A program made the translations under genes and the position numbers. From Terrimesophilobacter sp044464485 (lineage in GTDB: Bacteria > Actinomycetota > Actinomycetes > Actinomycetales > Microbacteriaceae), in assembly GCA_044464485.1 (NCBI GenBank), contig JBIQLG010000003.1:1-64000 (forward strand): a stretch of 64,000 nucleotides of DNA, given 5' to 3'. Shown piece by piece: positions 1 to 9,244 of the stretch. The notes below the pieces were generated by a model that worked only from the letters and a program-made list of their open reading frames with translations, ran no database searches and was not told the DNA's origin. How positions within the stretch are numbered: the stretch's first letter is position 1; each line of letters begins with the position of its first letter.

Positions 1-875
1 TCCACGGCCGCACGAACCTCACGATGGCGATGAACTACAAGTCGATGCCCTACGGACTTGGATTCGGCCCCTTTGCGAGCGACGTTCACCACGCACCGAA
101 TTCCTACCCGTACCACGATGGACTCACGGGTGCGGAAGCGGCGGCGCGCACCATCTCCTACCTCGAAAAAACCGCCGGGGCCACCGATCTCGCGTGCCTG
201 GTTGTGGAGCCCATTCAGGGTGAGGGCGGATTCATGGTTCCCGCAGACGGGTATCTTCCCGCCCTGCAGTCGTGGTGCACGGACAACGGAATCGTCTTCA
301 TCGCGGATGAAATTCAGGCCGGAATGGCGCGGACGGGAAAATACTTCTCCAGCGAGCACTTCGGACTCGTTCCCGATCTCGTGTTGTCCGCCAAAGGCAT
401 TGCTGGCGGGCTCCCGCTAGCGGCAGTCACTGGCCGCGCGGAGATCATGGATGCCGCGCACCCCGGCGGCCTTGGCGGGACTTTCGGCGGCAACCCCGTC
501 TCCACGGCGGCCGCGATTGCCGTATTTGAATCCATCGAGAAGAACGGACTTCTGGCCGAGGCCACTCGGATCGAAACGACCATCAAGACCGAACTGGCGC
601 GGTTGCAGTCCTCATACGACATCATCGGCGAGGTCCGCGGTCTCGGCGCGATGGTTGCGATGGAATTCGTCGAGTCCGGTACCGCATCGACCACGAAGAA
701 GCCGAATGCTGCAGCGGTCTCTGCGATTTCGCGATACGCGTTCGAGCACGGCGTCATTCTGCTGACCGCGGGAACTTACGGCAACGTCATCCGCTTCCTG
801 CCGAGCCTGGCGATCAGCGACGAACAGATCGTCGATGCCATGAGCGTGATCGAGGACGCGCTCGCGGCTCTGTGA
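1..875 (+). CDS. gabT: 4-aminobutyrate aminotransferase, 5'-truncated by the window edge
   Basis: Class III PLP-dependent aminotransferase expected to move the amino group of GABA (or a related omega-amine) to 2-oxoglutarate, giving succinate semialdehyde and glutamate. The frame is open from base 3 and reads HGRTNLTM at the edge, part of the FHGRT segment of GabT, so the true start lies upstream. VVEPIQGEGG, the DEIQAGMARTG cofactor segment and SAKGIAGGLPLA with the Schiff-base lysine are all visible. The C-terminal small domain is complete. Its TGA overlaps the GTG of the asparaginase gene (GTGA), so the two are probably cotranscribed. Another omega-aminotransferase specificity is possible; the family call is firm. 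Confidence 0.88.
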   Translation, partial: HGRTNLTMAMNYKSMPYGLGFGPFASDVHHAPNSYPYHDGLTGAEAAARTISYLEKTAGATDLACLVVEPIQGEGGFMVPADGYLPALQSWCTDNGIVFIADEIQAGMARTGKYFSSEHFGLVPDLVLSAKGIAGGLPLAAVTGRAEIMDAAHPGGLGGTFGGNPVSTAAAIAVFESIEKNGLLAEATRIETTIKTELARLQSSYDIIGEVRGLGAMVAMEFVESGTASTTKKPNAAAVSAISRYAFEHGVILLTAGTYGNVIRFLPSLAISDEQIVDAMSVIEDALAAL

Positions 876-1867
876 GCAACGCACAATCGCGTCACGCTCT
901 CGGCACCGACGGTGTGATCGAACTCGCGCGGGTCGAGCGAAACGGTCTGACCGAGTCGCGTCACCTCGGCGCTGCCGTCGTGGTTTCCCCGGACGAAACC
1001 GTGAAGACTTCGCTCGGAGATGTGGATGCACTCGTGTACCCGCGCTCCTCGCTCAAACCGATGCAGGCAATCACGGTGCTCCGGTCGGGCGTTGCCCTGG
1101 ACGGCGCGCAACTTGTTCTCGCTTCGGCAAGCCACTCCGGCACCCCCGAGCACGTTCGCGTAGTTTCCGAAATTCTTGACCGCGCACGGCTCACGGAGGA
1201 GGCTCTGCAGTGCCCGCCCGACTGGCCGGGAGACCCGCAGTCTGGCGCGATCGCGCGCACCTCGGGGAATCAGCGCCGAATTACCATGAACTGCTCGGGT
1301 AAACACGCCGCATTCCTGCTTGCTTGCGTCGAAAACGGGTGGCCGACGGAGAGTTACCTGAAACCCGAGCACCCGCTCCAGAGGGCTGTCCGCGCAACAA
1401 TCGAAGAATTCATCGGTGAGCCCGTCGGCCACGTTGGTGTGGACGGCTGCGGCGCCCCGCTTTTCGCGGTGAGTCTTCGAGGACTCGCCACCAGCTTCTC
1501 CCGAATCGCGCGCGGAGTCAACGCCACGGGGCAGGATTCAGATGCACAACGGCTTACCGCCGCCATAACGGCCAACGGCTGGGCCATTGACGGCCCCGGT
1601 CGCGCCAATACGACGGTCATCGACGAGCTTGGTCTGCTCTGCAAAGGCGGCGCAGAAGGGGTCATTGCGATGGCAACTCCCGACGGCACCGCTGTTGCGC
1701 TCAAGTCTTTGGATGGCAGTCATCGCGTCACAAGCCTCGTGGCGCTGAGCCTCCTGGCCGACGCCGGCGCCATCGCGAGGGACGACGCTGAGCGCGTTTC
1801 GACCATGGTCACGGAACGGGTGCTCGGCGGCGGCAAACCCGTCGGCGCCATCCGCACGGCATGGTGA
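872..1867 (+). CDS. Asparaginase of the asparaginase II family
   Basis: 331-residue protein of the asparaginase_II family, distinct from the E. coli AnsA/AnsB fold. It is expected to hydrolyse L-asparagine to aspartate and ammonia in the cytoplasm; there is no signal peptide. Supporting segments are YPRSSLKPMQA near residue 55, ASASHSGTPEH, MNCSGKHAAFL, VDGCGAPLFA and the C-terminal GGGKPVGAIRT. The GTG start overlaps the gabT stop and suits translational coupling. With gabT and ald in the same window it fits an amino-nitrogen salvage role. It ends 17 bp before the convergent antiporter gene. Substrate preference is inferred from the family only. Confidence 0.85.
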   Translation: MSNAQSRHALGTDGVIELARVERNGLTESRHLGAAVVVSPDETVKTSLGDVDALVYPRSSLKPMQAITVLRSGVALDGAQLVLASASHSGTPEHVRVVSEILDRARLTEEALQCPPDWPGDPQSGAIARTSGNQRRITMNCSGKHAAFLLACVENGWPTESYLKPEHPLQRAVRATIEEFIGEPVGHVGVDGCGAPLFAVSLRGLATSFSRIARGVNATGQDSDAQRLTAAITANGWAIDGPGRANTTVIDELGLLCKGGAEGVIAMATPDGTAVALKSLDGSHRVTSLVALSLLADAGAIARDDAERVSTMVTERVLGGGKPVGAIRTAW

Positions 1868-1884
1868 TTGCGCGAAAGCCTGCG

Positions 1885-3516
1885 TCAGGTCGCTCTCGGG
1901 TCGCCCTTCAACTCGATGCGAATCTGATCCGCGTCCAGATTGAGAAGTGCGTGCGAGATGCTCTGCGCGCTGAATTCGCCCACATCGCGCGCGTCCAGCA
2001 AGGCCTTCCGTTGCGCTTCGATGAGCTGCAGCGCGCCGCGCCTCGACGGGTCACCATGCGGCGTCTGATCGACTTCGGTCCGACGCCGCACGCCGTCAAG
2101 CAGGTCGTCCAGCCTCTGAAGTTCGTCATCGGAGGTTGCCTCAACCGTGGGCTTTGGCGTGAGCACCCTCGCGAGCGGCACGAGGGTCCCGCCCTGGATC
2201 ACGAGCGAACCGGCTGCGACGACAAAGGCGATCAACACCAGCAGTGACCGGTGTGGCGCAGCGGCGGGCAAGGTCTGCGCCGCCGCAAGAGTAATGGCGC
2301 CGCGCATGCCCGCCCACACGAGGATGCCTCCGTCGCGCCAGCCGAGCGGCGCTGCAAGAAGATAGTCAATATCGAACAGCGCCCGTCGAGCACTCGACTT
2401 CACGCGCTCGACGATCTGAGGTGGAGGAGCGGGCCGTTCCCTGCCCCTTCGATCCTTCAGCGGGCGCGACGACTCCAATAAATGCTCCATTGCCGCGAGC
2501 CGTTCCTTGCCACGTAGCTTGCGTTTGCTTCGCCGTCGCAGTCCCGCGAGCAGCGGGACAATGAATGCCGCACGCACGACGACAGTCATGATGAGGGCCG
2601 CCGCAGCTATGCCGATCGCGATACCGATTCCGTCGTGATCCCTCCGAACGCTGTCGACGATTCCCGCAAGCTCCAGGCCCATGATGAGGAAAATCGCGCC
2701 CTCGAGTACGAGCTCGACGGTGTGCCAGTTCTGGCTGTCGGAAAGCCGGTGCCGTGCCGGCAGCCTGCGCGCCGCACCGTGACCGGTGATGAGGCCGGCG
2801 ACCACGGCGGCAACCAACCCTGACGCACCAAGCAGCTCCGCCGGAATCGCGGCGAGAAAGGGAACCGTGAACGAAATCACCGTGTTGACGGTTGAGTCGG
2901 AAACATGGGAACGAACGAAAAGGTTCAGCTTGCCGACGAGGATGCCCAGCAGTATCGCCGCGACGATCGCATACGCGAAGCCTCCGATGACATCCCACAC
3001 GGAAATGGATGCCGCGGTGCCCACAATTGCCGTGCGCAAGAGAACGAGCGCGGTGGCATCATTCAACAGGCTCTCGCCGTCGAGCACCGAAATCACGCGG
3101 GATGAAACACCTGCACGGCGCACGATCGACACCGCGACCGCATCCGTTGGGCTCACGATGGCACCGAGAGCGGTGCCCCACCACAGCCCGACATCCGGAA
3201 CCAGCCAGGAAAAAAGCACGCCAAGTACGAGGGAAGAAAGTACGACGAGGCTGACCGAAAGGCCGCTGATCGCAGAAAATTCCCGCCGGAAGTTCATGAC
3301 CGGCATTGCGACGGCCGCCGAGTACAGCAGAGGAGGCAGGATGCCGATCAACACCCATTCGGGATCGATCCGCAAAACCGGTGTGCCGGGAAGAGCGCTC
3401 ACGACTATGCCGAAAATAACGAGCACGAGCGGAGCCGGAATGCAAAGTTTCGGTGCCAGGGTGGCGGCTGCGGCAACGACGAGCAATCCTGCCACGCCCA
3501 GAATCACAATATGCAT
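1885..3516 (-). CDS. Na+/H+ antiporter, CPA1 (NhaP-like) family
   Basis: 543-residue membrane protein with about twelve hydrophobic segments up to residue 430, then a charged cytoplasmic tail. Family signatures are SPTDAVAVSIV (aspartate of the ion site), GESLLNDATALVLL with the conserved Asn-Asp pair, and the late-helix GMRGAITLAAA with its arginine. It should exchange Na+ or K+ for protons across the membrane for pH and ion balance. It is the last gene of the minus-strand run behind the alpha-glucosidase (22 bp gap), but no shared function is evident. The ATG at 3516 has no clear Shine-Dalgarno. Ion preference cannot be read from sequence. Confidence 0.87.
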   Translation of the reverse strand: MHIVILGVAGLLVVAAAATLAPKLCIPAPLVLVIFGIVVSALPGTPVLRIDPEWVLIGILPPLLYSAAVAMPVMNFRREFSAISGLSVSLVVLSSLVLGVLFSWLVPDVGLWWGTALGAIVSPTDAVAVSIVRRAGVSSRVISVLDGESLLNDATALVLLRTAIVGTAASISVWDVIGGFAYAIVAAILLGILVGKLNLFVRSHVSDSTVNTVISFTVPFLAAIPAELLGASGLVAAVVAGLITGHGAARRLPARHRLSDSQNWHTVELVLEGAIFLIMGLELAGIVDSVRRDHDGIGIAIGIAAAALIMTVVVRAAFIVPLLAGLRRRSKRKLRGKERLAAMEHLLESSRPLKDRRGRERPAPPPQIVERVKSSARRALFDIDYLLAAPLGWRDGGILVWAGMRGAITLAAAQTLPAAAPHRSLLVLIAFVVAAGSLVIQGGTLVPLARVLTPKPTVEATSDDELQRLDDLLDGVRRRTEVDQTPHGDPSRRGALQLIEAQRKALLDARDVGEFSAQSISHALLNLDADQIRIELKGDPRAT

Positions 3517-3538
3517 TCGAACAGTCTTGCCGCGTCAA

Positions 3539-5182
3539 TCAGACGTTGTCTACCGCCGCAAGCCAGACTGTCGTGTCCCCGGGCAGGGCGGTGTCAACGG
3601 GCTCAGAGGAGAGAACGACGCGTCCTGCGGGCAGCGCAACAATGTCGGACCCCATGTTCGAGATTACGACGATCGTGCCGTTGCGGAAAGCCACGACGTC
3701 GTCAGGATACTCGCGCAGCCACTCGACAGACCCGAGGCCGAGCTCGTTCTCACGCCTGAGGTCCAGAGCGCTCCGGTACATTTCGAGCGTCGAGCCCGTC
3801 TGCCCCACTTGCGCGTCACGCGCATAGTCCGCCCATTGCGCAGGCTGCGGCAGCCAACTTTCGCCCGTGGTGTTGAACCCGTACGCGGGCGCGCGAGCTT
3901 CCCACGGAATCGGGACCCGGCATCCGTCGCGTCCATATCGCTTGTGCTTCGTGCGAAACCACGTCGGGTCCTGGCGCGCCGCATCCGGCAACTCCATGTC
4001 TTCCGGCAGACCGAGCTCCTCCCCCTGATACAGGTAGGCGCTCCCCGGCAACGCGAGCATGAGCAGCGTCGCCGCGCGGGCTCGGCGAAGACCCACGACT
4101 CGGTTCGGCTTGTCGGGAGTCAGCGGGCCGATGCCTTCGCCCTGCGGGTTCTCCGACGTCAACGCGAGTCGGGAGGCGTGCCGAACGACGTCGTGGTTGG
4201 AGAGCACCCACGTACTGGGCGCTCCCACGTCACCGAACGCCGTGAGCGATGAGGTGATGACCTCACGCAACTCCGCGGCGTTCCAGCCGGCCTCCAGATA
4301 CTCGAAATTGAATGCCTGGTTCATTTCGTCGCTTCGCACCCACTGCGCAAGCTTCGACTGCGGATTCACCCACGCCTCCGCGACGAAGACACGGTCCCCG
4401 GCATACTCGTCGATGAGCTTGCGCCAGTCGCGGTAGATCTCGTGCACGCCGGGCTGCGCCCAGTACGGTGGAGAATCAGCGTGCCCGCCCATGCTTGCGC
4501 CGCCGCTCGGGGGTGTGTAGTCGGGTAATCCCGCCTTCTTGATAAGCCCGTGAGCGACATCCACTCTGAAGCCGTCAACGTGGCGATCTAGCCAGAATCG
4601 CAAAATTCGGCGAAACTGTTCCCGGACCCAGGGATTCTGCCAATCCAAATCGGGTTGAGACGTGTCGAACAGGTGGAGATACCACTGCCCGGGTGTGCCA
4701 TCATCCCGCGCGACGCGCGTCCACGCGGGCCCGCCGAACACCGATTGCCAGTTATTCGGCGGGATGTCGCCGTTCGGTCCCTTGCCGTCGCGGAAAATGT
4801 ATCGACCGCGTTCCTCGCTGCCCTCCGCAGAGCCCAGCGCCGCCCGGAACCAGGCGTGATCACTCGACGTGTGGTTTGGGACCAGGTCGACGATGATGCG
4901 GAGGCTTTGCCCGTGTGCTTCCTCAATGAGAGCGTCAAAATCGGCCAGGGTTCCAAAGCGCGGGTCGACGTCGCAATAGTCGGCTACATCGTAGCCCGCA
5001 TCGTTCTGCGGCGAAGTGTAGAACGGCGAAAGCCACACCGCGTCAACACCGAGTTCCCGTAAGGCGCTGAGCCGCTGAGTGATACCGGGAAGGTCACCAA
5101 GGCCGTCACCGTTCGAGTCGGCGAAAGAACGCGGGTACACCTGATAAATGACGGCGGAACGCCACCACGGGGTCTGAGTCAC
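3539..5182 (-). CDS. Alpha-glucosidase / oligo-1,6-glucosidase (GH13)
   Basis: 547-residue GH13 (beta/alpha)8-barrel enzyme, predicted to release glucose from the non-reducing end of short alpha-glucosides. The N-terminus WWRSAVIYQVYPRSF is typical of this group. The conserved regions are DLVPNHTS (about 99-106), GFRVDVAHG with nucleophile D208, FVAEAW with acid/base E269, and LSNHD with transition-state stabiliser D331, so the active site is complete. It has no signal peptide and is probably cytoplasmic. It lies 45 bp downstream of a polyamine-type binding protein gene and may be read through from that operon, although no carbohydrate transporter is nearby. Alpha-1,4 versus alpha-1,6 preference is not resolved. 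Confidence 0.88.
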   Translation of the reverse strand: MTQTPWWRSAVIYQVYPRSFADSNGDGLGDLPGITQRLSALRELGVDAVWLSPFYTSPQNDAGYDVADYCDVDPRFGTLADFDALIEEAHGQSLRIIVDLVPNHTSSDHAWFRAALGSAEGSEERGRYIFRDGKGPNGDIPPNNWQSVFGGPAWTRVARDDGTPGQWYLHLFDTSQPDLDWQNPWVREQFRRILRFWLDRHVDGFRVDVAHGLIKKAGLPDYTPPSGGASMGGHADSPPYWAQPGVHEIYRDWRKLIDEYAGDRVFVAEAWVNPQSKLAQWVRSDEMNQAFNFEYLEAGWNAAELREVITSSLTAFGDVGAPSTWVLSNHDVVRHASRLALTSENPQGEGIGPLTPDKPNRVVGLRRARAATLLMLALPGSAYLYQGEELGLPEDMELPDAARQDPTWFRTKHKRYGRDGCRVPIPWEARAPAYGFNTTGESWLPQPAQWADYARDAQVGQTGSTLEMYRSALDLRRENELGLGSVEWLREYPDDVVAFRNGTIVVISNMGSDIVALPAGRVVLSSEPVDTALPGDTTVWLAAVDNV

Positions 5183-5227
5183 CGACCTACCCTACCGAAG
5201 CTCGGGGCACGAAACGAAAGTCGCAAC

Positions 5228-6385
5228 TTATGACGCGCCGAGCAGCACCGTCTGGAATTGGGCGCTGTAGCGTTGCTCTTCGCTTTGCGTGAGCGTGCGG
5301 AATGCCTTCGACTTGGCGAGCGTTGCCTCGGTGGGAAAGATCATCTCGTTTCGGGCGATGTCCTGCGGTATCGTCCCGATCTCGGGCTGGCGCACATCGA
5401 CGGGAGAAATGAACCCGGTGTCGGCCGCTACCTGTGCCGCATTCGGCCGGTCGTAATAGAAATTGAGAAAACTCTCCACGTTTCCTTTGTGAGTCGATCC
5501 GGCGGGAATGACGACGACGTCGCTCCAGAGCACCCCTCCCTTTGTGGGAACGACGAACTCCCACTTGTCTCCCGCCTGGGCGTTGATTTGCATAATGTCG
5601 CCCGCGCGGGCAATGGCCGCCACCGTGGTTCCGGCCATCAGATCTTCCTTGTATTTATTGCCTTTGACGCTGCTGAGCTGCTTGTTCTTCACCTGCGTGC
5701 GCAGCAGGTTGACGGCATTGGTGAATTCGGCATCCCCCCAGTCGCCGCTGGAAATGTCGACGCCATCGTCCATCATGATGAGGCCGAGAGTGTCCCTCAT
5801 CGACGACATGACCCCTACCTTGCCGGCCAACGTTGGATCCCACAGATCCGAAACGGAATGCAATCCGTACGGCAACAGTTCCTTGTTCCACGCGATACCG
5901 GTGAAACCGTTGCGCCACGGCATCGACATGTGGCGACCGTGGTCGTAGGAGGCATCCTGAAATTGAAGTCGAATGTTGTTGAAATTCGTAATCTGACTTC
6001 GGTCGATCGACTGCACGTAGCCCATCCGGATCCAACGCGTCGCCATCCAGTCGCTCAGAACCGCGGCATCGGTCCCGATGTCCTGGCCAAGTTTCAACTG
6101 GCCTTTCACCTTGCTGTAATACACGTTGTCATCGCTGACCGCGTTTGTGTATGTCACGGCGACGCCGGTGGCGTCCGTAAACTTCTGCAGAAGCGGGTAG
6201 TCCTCGCCGACGGTGTTCCGGTAGGTATCCCGCGCGTCGAAGCGCAGTGACTTTTGCTTTGCGGACATGTCGACAGCGGCTTTGGGCTTCACCGCCGCGG
6301 CGCTCGAACACGCCGCCAGCAGGAGGGCAGAAGCACCTAACCCTGCGCCCTGCAGGACATTTCTCCGTGAAATTTGTTTCATCAT
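5228..6385 (-). CDS. potD: Polyamine-type ABC transporter substrate-binding lipoprotein (copy 1)
   Basis: About 385 residues, PotD/PotF-like periplasmic-binding-protein fold, expected to capture spermidine, putrescine or a related amine for the PotABC permease. It begins MMKQISRRNVLQGAGLGASA and continues to LLLAAC, a twin-arginine motif followed by a lipobox, so Tat export and lipid anchoring are likely. The frame stays open to 6508, but I place the start at 6385, where GAGGG lies 9 nt upstream and the signal peptide begins. It is very close to copy 2 throughout: both have RDTYRNTVGEDxPLL and SDDNVYYSKVKGQLK. Ligand identity is inferred. Confidence 0.85.
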   Translation of the reverse strand: MMKQISRRNVLQGAGLGASALLLAACSSAAAVKPKAAVDMSAKQKSLRFDARDTYRNTVGEDYPLLQKFTDATGVAVTYTNAVSDDNVYYSKVKGQLKLGQDIGTDAAVLSDWMATRWIRMGYVQSIDRSQITNFNNIRLQFQDASYDHGRHMSMPWRNGFTGIAWNKELLPYGLHSVSDLWDPTLAGKVGVMSSMRDTLGLIMMDDGVDISSGDWGDAEFTNAVNLLRTQVKNKQLSSVKGNKYKEDLMAGTTVAAIARAGDIMQINAQAGDKWEFVVPTKGGVLWSDVVVIPAGSTHKGNVESFLNFYYDRPNAAQVAADTGFISPVDVRQPEIGTIPQDIARNEMIFPTEATLAKSKAFRTLTQSEEQRYSAQFQTVLLGAS

Positions 6386-6499
6386 GGGTGAGTTCCCTCG
6401 CAGCGTTGACTCATCGTCGTGTATCCGGCCCGGCAAAATGCTCTTTTTGATAGTGGCACAGGTCGGTGCGCAGACTTCCCACCTGAACAGGGCACATTG

Positions 6500-6519
6500 T
6501 CGCCCCAAACCGGGGGCGA
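6500..6519. other. Small GC hairpin between the two tandem binding-protein genes
   Basis: TCGCCCC and GGGGCGA form a perfect 7-bp stem with a 6-nt loop in the 183-bp gap between copy 2 and copy 1. No T-tract follows on the minus strand, so it is not a canonical intrinsic terminator. It could stabilise or attenuate the operon transcript between copies. Confidence 0.3.
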
Positions 6520-6568
6520 ACAGACCGGTGCACCCGCTTTTGTCACGAACGAGTTGACGAAAACGACC

Positions 6569-7759
6569 TCAGGAGGCACCCAGGAAGACAGTCTGGTACT
6601 GGGCGCTGTAGCGCTGCTCTTCGCTCTGAGTGAGAGTGCGGAATTTCCGAACCCTCTCGAACGTGACCGGGGTCGGAAACACCATCCGGTTGCTCGACAC
6701 CGACGGATCGAGCACATCAATTTCAAGTTGACGAATGTCGACGGGAGAAATGAAGTTGGTTGCCGCTGCGACCTGAACCGCATTCGCCGGATCGTAATAG
6801 AAGTTGATGAAGTCCTCCGCGTTGCGCAAGTGAGTCGAGCCCGCGGGAATCACCACGGCGTCGCTCCACAGCACACCACCCTGACTCGGAAGGGCGAACT
6901 CCCACTTGTCGCCAGCTTGAGCGTTGATCTGCATGATGTCGCCCGCGCGCGCAATCGTGGCCACCGTCGCCCCGCTGATCAGGTCCTCTTTGTATTTGTT
7001 GCCCTTTATGCTGCGCAGTTGCTTGCTTTTCACCTGTGTTCGCAGGGTGTTCACCGCTGCCGTGAATTCGGCGTCGCCCCACTCCGGCCCCTCGATGTCG
7101 ACGCCCGCTTCGAGCATGAGCAACCCGATGGTGTCCCGCATCGCGGACATCGCGCCGACCTTTCCGGCCAATGACGGATCCCACAAATCTGAAACCGACG
7201 TCAACCCGCCCGGCAGAAGCTCCTTATTCCAGGCGATGCCCGTAAAGCCGCTGCGCCACGGGAGTGACATCTTGCGGTTGGGGTCGTTTTCTTTGTGCGC
7301 AAATCTCTGACGGATATTCGAAAGGTTCGGGATGCTGTCCAAATCCAGGGGCTGCGTGTATCCCAGGCGGATCCAGCGAGCAGCCATCCAGTCGCTCAGA
7401 ACACACGCATCCGCGCCGATGTCCTGACCCATCTTCAACTGGCCCTTGACCTTGCTGTAATAGACATTGTCGTCGCTCACGGCGTTCGTATATGTCACGG
7501 CAATTCCACTGCTGGCAATGAATTGATCGAGCAGGGGAAAATCTTCGCCCACGGTATTGCGATAGGTGTCTCGGCCGTCAAATCGCAGTGTCTTCTGCTT
7601 TTGCGAGAGATCCGAAGCCGCGGTGGGTTTGACCTCCGCCGCGCTCGAGCACGCTGCGAGAAGCAGGGTGGACGCGCCGATCGCGGCCCCGTGCAGCACC
7701 CCACGTCGGCTCAGCGCCGAACGTGAACCCGCGGACAAGGGAAAACCTTCTGATTGCAC
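6569..7759 (-). CDS. potD: Polyamine-type ABC transporter substrate-binding lipoprotein (copy 2)
   Basis: 396-residue paralogue of copy 1. The signal is twin-arginine plus lipobox: SRRGVLHGAAIGAS then LLLAACSS. The mature part matches copy 1 over its whole length, including the motifs WMAxRWIRxGYxQ and GNKYKEDL, which points to local gene duplication. The start is GTG at 7759, giving a somewhat long n-region. There is a GGGGGAG about 12 nt upstream, but initiation here is less certain than for copy 1. It lies 104 bp behind the class III aminotransferase on the same strand. It probably feeds the same PotABC permease with a different ligand range; that is inference. Confidence 0.84.
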   Translation of the reverse strand: MQSEGFPLSAGSRSALSRRGVLHGAAIGASTLLLAACSSAAEVKPTAASDLSQKQKTLRFDGRDTYRNTVGEDFPLLDQFIASSGIAVTYTNAVSDDNVYYSKVKGQLKMGQDIGADACVLSDWMAARWIRLGYTQPLDLDSIPNLSNIRQRFAHKENDPNRKMSLPWRSGFTGIAWNKELLPGGLTSVSDLWDPSLAGKVGAMSAMRDTIGLLMLEAGVDIEGPEWGDAEFTAAVNTLRTQVKSKQLRSIKGNKYKEDLISGATVATIARAGDIMQINAQAGDKWEFALPSQGGVLWSDAVVIPAGSTHLRNAEDFINFYYDPANAVQVAAATNFISPVDIRQLEIDVLDPSVSSNRMVFPTPVTFERVRKFRTLTQSEEQRYSAQYQTVFLGAS

Positions 7760-7863
7760 TGTGTGTCACTCCCCCAACTAACAGTTCTCCTGCGATGGTG
7801 TCACACAAAGGTCGAAGCCAAAAGGACCCCAAACGGGTGTTGTGCAACCCGTGCTCGAAGAAA

Positions 7864-9222
7864 TCAGGCGAAGAGGCTCGCAACAGCATCCCGGAATGCT
7901 GCGGTGTGCTGGTCAACGTCATCCAGCGTTGTTTCCGGGCACATGAGCGCCATGTTGTGAAACGGTGTGATGAGGATGCCCCGGTTGAGCGCGTGCAAGT
8001 GCAAATACTGTTGCAGGTCGAAGTCATCGGCCGCGGCGGCCTCCGCGCCATCGTGCGGCGCAGAGTCGCGGAAGCTGTATTCTGCCCGTGCACCCAGTTG
8101 GGTGACCTGCCACGGGACGTTGAACTCGACGAGGACCGACTGAACCCCCTCCGTCCACGCGGAAGCGCAGCGCTTCATTGTTTCGAATGCGTCCTCCGTG
8201 AGCACACGAGACAGAGTTGCCCGGATGCCGACGAGTGACAGCGCGTTGCCGGCAAGTGTTCCGCCGATGCCACCGACATCAATGTCTTCCAATTCGAGGC
8301 TCGCACGGGCGCGCTCGGCCAGTTCGGTCGACATGCCGAAGGCTGCGGCGGGAATACCGCCACCGATGCTCTTCCCCACGACGACGGCATCCGGCTGAAG
8401 CGAGTATTCCCGCGTCATCCCTCCCGGGCCCGCACTGAGAGTGTGTGTTTCGTCAATGATCAGAATGACGCCGTACCGCGTGCACAGTTCGCGAACGGCA
8501 TCGTGGTAACCCTCGTCGGGCAGGACGATTCCAATATTGGTGAGCGCGGGCTCGATGAGCATGGCCGCAACGTCCCCCGACCGAAATGCTGCTTCCACGG
8601 CGTCAACATCGTTGAACGGCACCACGAGGGTGGTCTCGGACGGCGGCACGGGGGCCCCGATGTTTCCTCGCCGCTCCACGACCTCTCCCGACGCGTTGAG
8701 GGTTGCAAAGGTCTCGTCCACGGAGCCGTGATAGCAGTAGTCGTGAATGACAATCCTGCGGCGCCCGGTCACCTGTCGCGCATATCGGATGACACTGCGA
8801 TTCGAGTCCGTCGCCGAAAGGGTGAACTGCCACGTCGGCAGACCGAATCGCTCCGCGAGCAGCGCCGCAGCCTCCGCGGCGTCTTCGGTCGGAAGCATGA
8901 ACGTGGAGCCCTTGGCCAGCTGCGCGGATATCGCCTCCACTGCTGCAGCCGGCGCATGCCCGCACATTGCCCCGGTATCACCCAAACAAAAGTCGACGTG
9001 GTCTCTGTCGTCAACATCGGTGAAGTGGGCGCCTCGGGCCCGACGCACGTACACGGGCCACGGGCCAGGCCATTTCGCCATCCACAGCATGGGCACACCA
9101 TCCGGCAGATACGGTGTTGCGGCACGCCAGAGCTGTTCGGACTTCGGTCTCGCGGCCCGAAACTGATCCGTTTCGTTCTTCCACAGTTCACCGAGTCGTG
9201 CGCGATCCGCGTAGTGCGACAT
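7864..9222 (-). CDS. Class III PLP-dependent aminotransferase (glutamate-1-semialdehyde mutase-like branch)
   Basis: 452-residue fold-type I PLP enzyme. The DETHT segment at 258-262 holds the cofactor-ring aspartate, and VVGKSIGGGIPAA carries the Schiff-base lysine K284. The substrate-binding region resembles GSA aminomutase-like transaminases rather than GabT (YLPDGVPM near 38, GDTGAMCGHAP near 81). It is embedded in the polyamine uptake operon, between the PotC-like permease and copy 2 of the binding protein. It is therefore likely to transaminate the imported amine or its oxidation product; a role in tetrapyrrole synthesis is unlikely from this context. The substrate is unknown. Confidence 0.8.
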   Translation of the reverse strand: MSHYADRARLGELWKNETDQFRAARPKSEQLWRAATPYLPDGVPMLWMAKWPGPWPVYVRRARGAHFTDVDDRDHVDFCLGDTGAMCGHAPAAAVEAISAQLAKGSTFMLPTEDAAEAAALLAERFGLPTWQFTLSATDSNRSVIRYARQVTGRRRIVIHDYCYHGSVDETFATLNASGEVVERRGNIGAPVPPSETTLVVPFNDVDAVEAAFRSGDVAAMLIEPALTNIGIVLPDEGYHDAVRELCTRYGVILIIDETHTLSAGPGGMTREYSLQPDAVVVGKSIGGGIPAAAFGMSTELAERARASLELEDIDVGGIGGTLAGNALSLVGIRATLSRVLTEDAFETMKRCASAWTEGVQSVLVEFNVPWQVTQLGARAEYSFRDSAPHDGAEAAAADDFDLQQYLHLHALNRGILITPFHNMALMCPETTLDDVDQHTAAFRDAVASLFA

Positions 9223-9244
9223 CAGGCCATCCCGCCGTACAGCA

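Noticed and set aside
2786..4252. 488-residue plus-strand frame opposite the antiporter and alpha-glucosidase genes
   Set aside because: It spans two well-supported genes and their gap on the other strand and shows no recognisable motif.
6386..6508. 41-residue N-terminal extension of binding-protein copy 1
   Set aside because: It would precede the twin-arginine signal peptide, which must be near the N-terminus; a good ribosome-binding site marks 6385.
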